Below, in pieces: positions 1 to 5,412 of a stretch of 7,341 nucleotides of DNA. Every line of letters starts with the position of its first letter. Within the stretch, counting starts at the first letter, position 1. Source of the stretch: Gammaproteobacteria bacterium. GTDB taxonomy: Bacteria; Pseudomonadota; Gammaproteobacteria; Steroidobacterales; Steroidobacteraceae. Both the position numbers and the translations under genes were made by a program. Location: positions 1 to 7,341 of the forward strand of contig JASHSR010000361.1 of assembly GCA_030038645.1 (NCBI GenBank). Reading direction: 5' to 3'. Under the pieces are notes generated by a model, which ran no database searches, had not been told where the DNA came from, and worked only from the letters and a program-made list of their open reading frames with translations.

Positions 1-414
1 CTCCGCCCACCGGGCATTCGCGCCGCTCAGCGCCCGCAATGTTTGAAACTTCAGATCGAGGGTCGGCGAGCGCCCGCCGCTTGCGGCGCCGCGGCCGCAG
101 TTGTACGGCGTGATCGACATGTATTGGCGCGCGCCGATTGCGAGCAGGATGCCGTGCAATTTGTACCAGAGAGCGTCACAAGTGTAGGTCTTCGGGAGCT
201 TTTGAAGATTGACTTCGACGTCGCGGGTGATCCACGTCGCCGGCTCTCCCGTCGCCTGCGCCTCGGCTGCCGGCACGGTGCCGGTCGCCCCCGCCGCAGC
301 GGCCCGCGCTGCGCCAGCCGCCGCCGCGCCGGTCTGTTCGCTCCCCCACACGAGCGGAGCCGCAGCCAGCACGAGCAGACAGGCGCACGCAAGCGAGATC
401 GCACTATGCCTCAT
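1..414 (-). CDS. Exported protein of unknown function, N-terminal 138 residues (partial, runs off the left edge)
   Basis: The reading frame is open from an ATG at 414-412 to the window edge. The start is supported by GGAGG four bases upstream. Residues 1-24 form a signal peptide: a short basic start (MRH), a hydrophobic core (LLVLAAAPLV) and a likely cut after WG. Residues 25-60 are an Ala/Gly/Thr-rich linker. A folded domain then starts near W61, with the stretch YTCDALWYKLHGILLAIGAR (77-96) and two cysteines (C79, C106) that could form a periplasmic disulfide. I do not recognise a named family. From memory, unnamed exported proteins of gammaproteobacteria carry a similar 'Y-x-C-D-x-L ... 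LL-x-x-G-A-R' pattern, but this could not be checked. It lies 149 bases downstream of the synthetase on the same strand, so co-transcription is possible. The C-terminus is outside the window. Confidence 0.72.
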   Translation of the reverse strand, partial: MRHSAISLACACLLVLAAAPLVWGSEQTGAAAAGAARAAAAGATGTVPAAEAQATGEPATWITRDVEVNLQKLPKTYTCDALWYKLHGILLAIGARQYMSITPYNCGRGAASGGRSPTLDLKFQTLRALSGANARWAE

Positions 415-512
415 GCGGCCTCCGGGGCCGGAATTTGATGAAGTCGCGGAGCCTCACCGTCTCACCCTGTTGACAAAGGCGGCAAGGGCGAGTTCCACGG
501 AAGGCGCTTCTC

Positions 513-544
513 CGCCGCAAGAGCGCGCCGCCGCAAGAGCGCGC
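513..544. repeat. Perfect tandem duplication of a 16-mer in the gap 415-563
   Basis: The 16-mer CGCCGCAAGAGCGCGC occurs twice head to tail (513-528 and 529-544). It sits between the stop of the synthetase gene and the start of the exported-protein gene. The rest of this 149-base gap holds the Shine-Dalgarno of the exported protein and nothing else I can support. The repeat looks like a simple slippage duplication. Confidence 0.8.
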
Positions 545-550
545 TGCGGC
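530..550 (-). terminator. Weak hairpin after the synthetase gene, possible terminator or 3'-end stem
   Basis: GCCGCA (530-535) pairs with TGCGGC (545-550) around a 9-base loop, starting 14 bases past the synthetase stop on the minus strand. No U-run follows on that strand, so it does not fit an intrinsic terminator well. It could be a Rho-dependent 3' stem, or simply a by-product of the 16-mer duplication it overlaps. Confidence 0.25.
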
Positions 551-563
551 TAAGCCCGTTCCG

Positions 564-1868
564 CTACGGCGTGAGTCTATATCGATCGCGCGGATAAAGG
601 GCGGCCTGCCGCACGTTCGGCAGTCCCATGACTTGGCAGGTGAGGCGCTCGAGCCCGATCGCGAGACCGCCGTGCGGCGGCATGCCGAGATCGAACATCG
701 CGAGATGGCTCTCGAAGCCTTGGGGATCGATGGAGCGGGAGCGCAGGGCCGACTCGAGGTCCTGCCGCCGATGCAGTCGCTGCCCGCCCGTCGTGATCTC
801 GACCCCCTCGAACAGAAGGTCGAAGCTGCTCGCCGCGCCCGCGGAGCCGCGGGGCGCCGTGTAGAAGGGCCGCGCGGAGAGCGGAAACCCCAGGACGAAC
901 ACCGCAGGGACGCCGGTCGCTCGGCGCGCGAGCTCACAGAGCTGCCGCTCCGCCTCCGGATCGAGATCCTCGCTCAAATCGGTTCGGCCGAACGCCTCGC
1001 GCAGCATTTGCAGGCACTCGGGGAATTCCCAGCAAGGCACGCCGAGCAGGGACGGCAGCCGCTCCGGGCGGCGCTTGAGCAGAACCGGCCCGAGCCGGCC
1101 GTTCAGTGACTCGAACATCTCCGTCAACAGCTCCCTTTCGAGCTGGATCACCTCCTCCGGCCCGTCGATGAAGCCGAGCTCGATGTCGAGCGAGTAGTAC
1201 TCCGTCAAGTGCCGCCCGGAGGCATGCGGCTCGGCCCGATAGACGTGGCCGGTCTCGTACACCCGCTCGAAGCCCGCGACGCCGTGCTCCTTGTAGAACT
1301 GCGGGCTCTGCGCGAGGTAGGCCACGCGGTCGAAGTACTCGATCGCGAACAAGCTCGTTCCGCCTTCGGTTCCGCCGCCGACGATCTTGGACGTGACGAT
1401 CTCGGTGAAATGCCGGCGGTCGAGCGCTTGCCGGAACGCCGCAAGCAGCGCGGCCTGCACGCGGAAGACATCGCCGACCGCCTCGGTCCGCAGCGCGAGC
1501 GGGCGATACTGCACCAGAGTCTCGAGGCCGACCTCTGCCGTGTCGTGAGAGGAGAGGAACGGAAGATTCGCCGCGGCGCGATTGAGCACTCGAATCTCGG
1601 ATACGTGAACCTCGCAGCCCGCCTTGGCTCGCGGCTCCGGGCGGACCGTGCCTCGCACCTCCACGACGTCCTCGGCTCTGAGTCGATGCTCCTTCAGCGC
1701 CTCGGACGCGAGGACGCACTGCGCCTCGCCGGTGCAATCGCGCAGAATGAGAAAGGCGGTTTTGCCGAGGACGCGCAGCCGGTAGACCCAGCCCCTCAGC
1801 ACGACTTCGCGAGGCGCGGACCCGGCGAGCGTCTCGATGAAGACGCGCTCGATTGCCTGAATGGCCAT
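564..1868 (-). CDS. aspS: Archaeal-type aspartyl-tRNA synthetase (possibly non-discriminating, Asp-tRNA(Asx))
   Basis: A 434-residue class II synthetase that would charge aspartate onto tRNA-Asp, and perhaps tRNA-Asn, in the cytoplasm. Its length and layout fit the archaeal/eukaryal AspRS branch, not the roughly 590-residue bacterial AspRS with its GAD insertion. An OB-fold anticodon-binding domain (about 20-105, with RGWVYRLR) leads into the catalytic domain. Motif 1 lies around 148-175 (TEGGTSLF at 167-174). The aspartate-site signature QSPQ-FYK is at 187-193. Motif 2 is at 200-224 (FERVYETGHVYRAE, then RHLTEY), with R211 and E213. ARPFY is at 332-336, FEGVEITTGGQR at 353-364 and motif 3 GGLAIGLERL at 400-409 (R408), ending in PRDRYRLTP. 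RHLTEYYSLD favours AspRS over AsnRS. By eye, the two positions tied to tRNA discrimination in the Thermococcus enzyme (W26, K85) are Y29 and K82 here, a mixed signal. The start has GAGAGG seven bases upstream and a structured leader. Confidence 0.93.
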   Translation of the reverse strand: MAIQAIERVFIETLAGSAPREVVLRGWVYRLRVLGKTAFLILRDCTGEAQCVLASEALKEHRLRAEDVVEVRGTVRPEPRAKAGCEVHVSEIRVLNRAAANLPFLSSHDTAEVGLETLVQYRPLALRTEAVGDVFRVQAALLAAFRQALDRRHFTEIVTSKIVGGGTEGGTSLFAIEYFDRVAYLAQSPQFYKEHGVAGFERVYETGHVYRAEPHASGRHLTEYYSLDIELGFIDGPEEVIQLERELLTEMFESLNGRLGPVLLKRRPERLPSLLGVPCWEFPECLQMLREAFGRTDLSEDLDPEAERQLCELARRATGVPAVFVLGFPLSARPFYTAPRGSAGAASSFDLLFEGVEITTGGQRLHRRQDLESALRSRSIDPQGFESHLAMFDLGMPPHGGLAIGLERLTCQVMGLPNVRQAALYPRDRYRLTP

Positions 1869-1942
1869 GCAAACACCTCTCGACGGTGCCTGCTGGAGCC
1901 GCGGTCCGCGGCGGTGCCATCCAGCTTCCGACCAGGGGCCGG
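1869..1942 (-). promoter_or_regulatory. Candidate translational T-box element (stem III, antisequestrator, SD sequestrator) before aspS
   Basis: Read on the minus strand. First comes a 6-bp hairpin: CCGGCC (1942-1937) with GGTCGG (1933-1928), including one G-U pair, in the position of T-box stem III. Two A's later begins a bulged hairpin: GCTGGA (1925-1920) pairs with TCCAGC (1897-1892); the 5' strand then carries a 7-base bulge TGGCACC (1919-1913); above it GCCGC (1912-1908) pairs with GCGGC (1902-1898) around GGACC. This is the geometry of the T-box antiterminator, whose bulge consensus is UGGNACC, where UGGN pairs with the tRNA NCCA end. The variable base is C, as needed for G73 of tRNA-Asp or tRNA-Asn. 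A competing 9-bp hairpin, GCAGGCACC (1893-1885) with GGTGTTTGC (1877-1869), includes two G-U pairs, shares 1893-1892 with the first hairpin and buries part of the Shine-Dalgarno (1881-1876). The structures are seen in the sequence; the T-box assignment is inference. Confidence 0.5.
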
Positions 1943-2062
1943 CGCTCGATTCGCGCTGTGTCGCCGCGCTCTGCGTTTCCCCCTACTCGCGCCTGCCCGT
2001 GCGGGCTTCGGTTTCCGGGGAACCTCTCCGAGGGGTCTGTCCTCGTCATCGAGTTTGACCCC
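1943..2062 (-). promoter_or_regulatory. Upstream part of the aspS leader; possible specifier stem(s), unresolved
   Basis: No gene is supported here. If the downstream element is a T-box, its stem I should lie in this stretch, and three placements were considered. (a) The hairpin 2062-2032 has an internal loop whose 3' side reads GAC-A (2041-2038), an Asp codon followed by a purine. (b) The 9-base loop 1965-1957, closed by GCGC/GCGC, contains GAC at 1962-1960 followed by A. (c) AGTA (1987-1984) lies opposite GAA (1952-1950), framed by GGCGC (1993-1989) and GCGCC (1945-1941). This recalls the T-box S-turn, but would put TCG (Ser) as specifier and lacks a continuous distal helix. None is convincing. 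A shorter hairpin GGTT/AACC lies at 2024-2010. Confidence 0.25.
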
Positions 2063-2068
2063 TTTTAT
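2031..2068 (+). terminator. Hairpin followed by TTTTAT on the plus strand: intrinsic-terminator-like, or a stem in the aspS leader
   Basis: AGGGGTC (2031-2037) pairs with GACCCCT (2057-2063). Within it CTCG (2042-2045) pairs with CGAG (2050-2053) around a TCAT loop. On the plus strand the stem is followed by TTTTAT, the form of a Rho-independent terminator. No plus-strand gene ends upstream, so it would end antisense or unannotated transcription. On the minus strand the same stem would lie near the start of the aspS leader. Confidence 0.4.
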
Positions 2069-2091
2069 CATCGAGCCATGGGCGGGGACAA
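2064..2091 (-). promoter_or_regulatory. Possible sigma-70-type promoter for aspS
   Basis: On the minus strand TTGTCC (2091-2086) and GATAAA (2069-2064) are spaced 16 bases apart, each matching the -35 or -10 consensus at four of six positions. This is the only AT-rich patch in the gap between the DUF1614 gene and aspS. Transcription would begin near 2057, giving a leader of about 190 bases. A start that late would cut into the 2031-2063 stem, so this promoter and that stem as an RNA element do not fit together well. Read-through from the DUF1614 gene is the alternative. Confidence 0.3.
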
Positions 2092-2167
2092 GGGACGCGT
2101 GCGGGCCGCCTCGAGACCGTCCCGTCTGCGCTCCGCCGCACAGTGCTCCGCCCGCTGCCCGCGCCGC

Positions 2168-2917
2168 TCAGGGCCCCCACGAGCGCCCCCACCCGCGCCT
2201 CGAGCCGCGCTCGGCGCCGAGATGCATCCCGAGCCCCGCGTACACCACGGCGAGAAGACCGGTCACGAAGATTCCATCGAAGGTGCCCGCGCCGCCGATC
2301 GAGGCGATCGGCGCGCCGAGTCCCTGGATGCTGCCGAGGTTGAGCAGGTCCGCTCCGATCAGCGTCCCCATGCTTCCGCTGATATAGGCGAGCGGCGCGG
2401 CATAGCGGCGCGAGAGAATCACCGCGGCCACTGCCGTGACGACCGGAGGGATGAAGATCGGCTCCGCGACGCCCAGCCCGACGATCGGCCGCGCGAGAAG
2501 ATGGCACACGACCGTCACGATCGCGATTCCGGCGAGGCCGAGCACGTACAGTCCGTTCTTCGCGATCAAATAGAGCGACAGCAGCGTCGGGATGACCGCG
2601 CCCCCGACGTTCACGGCGATGATGGTCGCCGGCCACTCGCGGATCACGGGAACCACGTAGGGCACGCCGAAGAAGGTGATCGTCTCCGCGGCGGTGACGG
2701 TACGCTGCGGCAGGTACGCGACCGGGATGTTGATGTAGCTGCCGAGCAGCGCGAGCAGGAGCACCGTGAGCATCGAGCCGGCGCTGATCCCCATGCTGGC
2801 CGAGGCGAACCTCACCACGCCGGCCGCGACCACACCGACGGCCACGGCAAATAAGGCGATCAGGACGAGGAGAAACGGCCAAGTGACCGGGAAGTACTGC
2901 AGATTGGAGGGATACAT
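2168..2917 (-). CDS. DUF1614 family multi-pass inner-membrane protein
   Basis: A 249-residue integral membrane protein of unknown function. Hydrophobic segments lie at about 12-36, 47-68, 97-118, 122-141, 155-169 and 215-232, suggesting five to seven transmembrane helices. The conserved blocks I associate with DUF1614 (COG4089) are present: INIPVAYLP (62-70), NVGGAVIP (103-110), APLAYISGSMGTLIGADLLN (174-193) and IGGAGTFDGIF (207-217). The tail (about 233-249) is basic, Gly/Arg-rich and probably cytoplasmic. The start has only a weak CAGGG-type ribosome site upstream, but the next methionine (M42) would delete the first helix. The gene is divergent from the quinoprotein gene and 299 bases upstream of aspS on the same strand. 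The Gly- and Pro-rich re-entrant-looking motifs could suit a transporter or membrane enzyme, but no activity can be assigned. The family call is made from memory of these motifs. Confidence 0.85.
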   Translation of the reverse strand: MYPSNLQYFPVTWPFLLVLIALFAVAVGVVAAGVVRFASASMGISAGSMLTVLLLALLGSYINIPVAYLPQRTVTAAETITFFGVPYVVPVIREWPATIIAVNVGGAVIPTLLSLYLIAKNGLYVLGLAGIAIVTVVCHLLARPIVGLGVAEPIFIPPVVTAVAAVILSRRYAAPLAYISGSMGTLIGADLLNLGSIQGLGAPIASIGGAGTFDGIFVTGLLAVVYAGLGMHLGAERGSRRGWGRSWGP

Positions 2918-2989
2918 GACCCTGCTCGGGCAATGAGTCAGTCGAGCCGTGCCCTTGCGGCTCCGGTCCTCAGCAACTCACCTGCGGTC

Positions 2990-3018
2990 TTCGCTTTGGC
3001 ATCTGGCAAGATCATACT
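2990..3018 (+). promoter_or_regulatory. Weak candidate promoter for the quinoprotein gene in the divergent gap 2918-3065
   Basis: TTCGCT (2990-2995) and CATACT (3013-3018) are spaced 17 bases, matching the -35 at three of six positions and the -10 at four of six. Transcription would start near 3025, leaving a 40-base untranslated leader with a 5-bp stem CCGGC/GCCGG (about 3027-3045). The 148-base gap must also hold the promoter of the leftward DUF1614 gene, which I could not place. Confidence 0.25.
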
Positions 3019-3065
3019 CCCTGCGACCGGCTGAGCGAGCGCCGGCCGCAGCAAAGGGCGACGAC

Positions 3066-4904
3066 ATGCGGTACAGACTCGTGCGAGTGGCGCTTGCGGC
3101 CATCGTTGCGGCGCTTGCGGCACGAGCTGGGGCGGCGCAACAGGCCGTCGGGACCGCGCAAGGGCCGAACGGAGCGGCACTCTACGCGCAGCATTGCGCC
3201 CAGTGTCACGATCACGCGCAGGGACACGTTCCAACGAGAGCGGCGCTCGCCAACTCCTCGCGAATCAACATCGTGATGACGCTGCTCACGGGCGCGATGC
3301 GACCGCAAGCCGCGGGGCTGTCGCACGATGAAGCCAACGCCATCGCCACGTTCCTCACGGCGAGCGCCGCCGCGACCTCCGCGCCTTTGCATCCCGATCC
3401 CTGCCGCATTCCGGTCGCGCCGATCCGGCTCTCGGACGATGGGTGGAACGGGTGGGGGCGTGACCTGGCCAACAGCCGATTTCAGCCGCACTCCGGGCTC
3501 GGGGCGAGTGAGGTATCGCGCCTGAAGCTCAAATGGGCATTTGCCTATCCCGGCTCGATGACCTGGGGTCAGCCGACGGTAGTCGGCGGTCGGGTCTTCG
3601 TGACGAGCACCACGGGGCAGGTCTACGCGCTCGATGCGGAAACGGGCTGCACCGTCTGGAGCCTCGATGTCGGCGCTCCGGTTCGCACCGCACTATCTAT
3701 CGGGCCGGGCGTCCGTGGGCACCGGGCGCTCGCCTACTTTGGTGACACCTCTGCGGTGGTGCACGCCGTCGATGCCGAGACGGGCGTCGAGGTGTGGCGT
3801 GCCCACGTCGATGAGCATCCGTTTGCGCGCATCACCGGCTCGCCGGTCTTGCTCGGGGAACTCCTGCTCGTGCCGGTCTCCTCGTTCGAGGAGGGCGCGG
3901 CCTCGCAGGCCGGGTACGCATGCTGCACGTTTCGGGGCAGCGTCGTCGCACTCGATGCGCGGAGCGGCCGCCGAATCTGGAAGCGCCGCACGATCGCCCA
4001 CTTGCCCAAGCCCTACCGCCGCAAGGGCGATCCCACGCGCCTCTACGGCCCGGCCGGCGGATCGGTGTGGGGCGCGCCGACGATCGATCGCGCGCACGAT
4101 ACGCTCTACGTCGGCACCGGCAACGACTACACCGACATCGACGCCTCGACGACCGACGCCATCATGGCGATGAGTCTTGCGACGGGGAAAATCCGCTGGG
4201 TGCGTCAGCTCACGCGTCATGACCACTGGGCGAGCGGCTGCTCCTTCCGAGGGCCGTGCCCACAGCCAGCCGGGGACGACGCGGATTTTGCCGCCTCGAC
4301 GATTCTGGTCACGCTCCCCTCGGGGCACGAGGTGCTCGTCGCAGGTCAGAAGTCGGGCATGGTCTACGGCCTCGATCCCGCCGCCGACGGGAAGGTGCAG
4401 TGGAAGAGACGAGTCGGCGCCGGCGGCCTGTTCGGCGGCATCGAATGGGGCATGGCGGCGATCGGCAGCACGGTTTACGTCCCCATCTCCGACTCGATGC
4501 CGAGCCACGCATCGGACGCTCCGCGGTCCGGCCTCGGCGCCATCGATGCCGCCACCGGAAAGCTGCTCTGGTGGGCGCCCGCTCCCCCTCCGACCTGCGC
4601 GTGGGGACAGGAGGACTGCCGCTCCGCTCTATCGCAGGCGATCAGCGCCATCGGCGGCGTCGTATTCTCCGGCTCTCAGGACGGCCACCTGCGCGCCTAC
4701 GACGCGCACACCGGCCGAATCCTCTGGGACTTCGACACGGCCCGGCATGTTCCCGCCGTCAACGCGGAGTCGGCGCATGGGGGCTCCCTCGACTCGGGCG
4801 GGCCGGTGGTCGCCGACGGCATCGTCTACGTGAACTCCGGCTACGGCCAGTTCGTGGGACGCGGAGGCAACGTTCTCCTCGCCTTCAGCGTCGGCGGGAG
4901 ATGA
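3066..4904 (+). CDS. Cytochrome c / PQQ beta-propeller quinoprotein, polyvinyl-alcohol-dehydrogenase-like
   Basis: A 612-residue periplasmic oxidoreductase that would oxidise an alcohol with PQQ and pass electrons to its own haem c. Residues 1-24 form a signal peptide (MRYRLVRV, then Ala-rich to AGAA). A short cytochrome c domain follows, with haem site CAQCH (44-48) and probable axial ligand M78. From about 125 the chain is a quinoprotein propeller with repeated blade motifs such as YALDAETG (187-194), VALDARSG (294-301), LYVGTGN (347-353), AIDAATGKLLW (492-502) and YDAHTGRILW (545-554). A vicinal Cys pair (C286-C287, in YACCTFRGSVVALDA) matches the disulfide ring beside PQQ in related dehydrogenases. 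GGIEWG (457-462) and NSGYGQF near the end fit the polyvinyl-alcohol dehydrogenase (cytochrome) family, where haem precedes the propeller. The start at 3066 (AAAGGG upstream, proper signal peptide) is preferred over an in-frame ATG at 2949. Its substrate here is unknown and need not be polyvinyl alcohol. Confidence 0.9.
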   Translation: MRYRLVRVALAAIVAALAARAGAAQQAVGTAQGPNGAALYAQHCAQCHDHAQGHVPTRAALANSSRINIVMTLLTGAMRPQAAGLSHDEANAIATFLTASAAATSAPLHPDPCRIPVAPIRLSDDGWNGWGRDLANSRFQPHSGLGASEVSRLKLKWAFAYPGSMTWGQPTVVGGRVFVTSTTGQVYALDAETGCTVWSLDVGAPVRTALSIGPGVRGHRALAYFGDTSAVVHAVDAETGVEVWRAHVDEHPFARITGSPVLLGELLLVPVSSFEEGAASQAGYACCTFRGSVVALDARSGRRIWKRRTIAHLPKPYRRKGDPTRLYGPAGGSVWGAPTIDRAHDTLYVGTGNDYTDIDASTTDAIMAMSLATGKIRWVRQLTRHDHWASGCSFRGPCPQPAGDDADFAASTILVTLPSGHEVLVAGQKSGMVYGLDPAADGKVQWKRRVGAGGLFGGIEWGMAAIGSTVYVPISDSMPSHASDAPRSGLGAIDAATGKLLWWAPAPPPTCAWGQEDCRSALSQAISAIGGVVFSGSQDGHLRAYDAHTGRILWDFDTARHVPAVNAESAHGGSLDSGGPVVADGIVYVNSGYGQFVGRGGNVLLAFSVGGR

Positions 4905-5009
4905 CGGCGCTCGGACTTGCGCGGATCTGCTCAGAGCCGCTCGTCCGCCCCCGCGGTGCGCGCCGGCGCCTCGGATCGGACCGCCGCCGCGCTGCGAGCT
5001 CCCGCCGCC

Positions 5010-5069
5010 GCTCCAGCTCCCGTCGTTTCGGCTCCCATCGCTCCAGCTTCCGTCGCTTCGGCTGCACAA
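5010..5069. repeat. Four imperfect 15-base tandem repeats in the spacer 4905-5120
   Basis: Units start at 5010, 5025, 5040 and 5055, with consensus GCTYCRGCTCCCGTC; the first and third are the closest pair (one mismatch) and the last is degenerate at its 3' end. The 15-base period is a multiple of three, and one plus-strand frame reads Ala/Pro/Ser/Val repeats. This is the frame of the preceding quinoprotein, and it stays open after the TGA to a TAG at 5088-5090. The rest of the 216-base spacer shows no terminator or clear promoter. Confidence 0.7.
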
Positions 5070-5120
5070 GGAGTCGCTCGTCGGGGATAGAATCAGCGGG
5101 TACGGAGTCGGGAGCGGAAG

Positions 5121-5387
5121 ATGGCGACGGGCTGGGCAGGCGACGGTGCGGTTCAGGATCAGATCGACGCGACCGTGCAGGATGGCGTCTCGCGTGTCCA
5201 GAGTCGCCTGCCGCAGGGTACGGCGCTCACGCATTGCGAGCAGTGCGGCGCTCCGATCCCGGAGGCGCGCCGCGCTGCGATTCCGGGCGTGCGTCTTTGC
5301 GTAGAGTGTCAGGAGGCGCAAGATCGCAGAGCCGGGCCCTTCAGCGGATACAACCGGCGCGGGAGCAAGGACAGCCAGCTGCGGTAG
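5121..5387 (+). CDS. ybiI: DksA/TraR-type C4 zinc-finger protein, YbiI-like
   Basis: An 88-residue cytoplasmic protein with one four-cysteine zinc finger: C39-x2-C42 and C60-x2-C63, with GAPIPEARRAAIPGVRLC between and around them, as in the DksA/TraR family. It matches my memory of E. coli YbiI in length (88), start (MA-x-GWA) and C-terminal tail (GYNRRGSKDSQLR). It lacks the long coiled-coil tip of true DksA with its acidic residues, so DksA-like action on RNA polymerase cannot be assumed; the function of YbiI is not known to me. GGGAG seven bases upstream supports the start. The stop lies 25 bases before the dioxygenase gene on the same strand, so the two are probably co-transcribed. Such a pairing is odd and may be only positional. 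Confidence 0.92.
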   Translation: MATGWAGDGAVQDQIDATVQDGVSRVQSRLPQGTALTHCEQCGAPIPEARRAAIPGVRLCVECQEAQDRRAGPFSGYNRRGSKDSQLR

Positions 5388-5401
5388 GCGCCGGCGGGCG
5401 C
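5388..5401 (+). promoter_or_regulatory. Small hairpin abutting the dioxygenase Shine-Dalgarno
   Basis: GCGCC (5388-5392) pairs with GGCGC (5397-5401) around GGCG. It sits between the zinc-finger gene's stop and the GAGG ribosome site (5402-5405), seven bases before the ATG at 5413. It could tie dioxygenase translation to that of the upstream gene, but it is short and may be chance in GC-rich DNA. Confidence 0.3.
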
Positions 5402-5412
5402 GAGGTAATCCC

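Noticed and set aside
1938..1960. TCGATTC-like piece suggesting a tRNA T-loop on the plus strand
   Set aside because: No acceptor, D or anticodon stems could be placed around it. The match is short.
934..2854. Long open frames overlapping aspS and the DUF1614 gene (plus 1209-2387 and 1853-2854; minus 934-2049)
   Set aside because: They are Arg/Pro/Ala-rich translations with no recognisable motif, lying over genes whose correct frames show full family signatures. Stops are rare in DNA this GC-rich.
2995..3016. TGGCA repeats as a sigma-54 promoter before the quinoprotein
   Set aside because: The GG and GC elements are not at the required -24/-12 spacing.
2949..3065. In-frame upstream ATG at 2949 as start of the quinoprotein
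   Set aside because: It would put about 39 unconserved residues before a complete signal peptide. The ATG at 3066 has an AAAGGG ribosome site and gives a normal exported protein.
5010..5069. Repeats as a CRISPR array
   Set aside because: The units are contiguous 15-mers without spacers and vary like a coding or slippage minisatellite.
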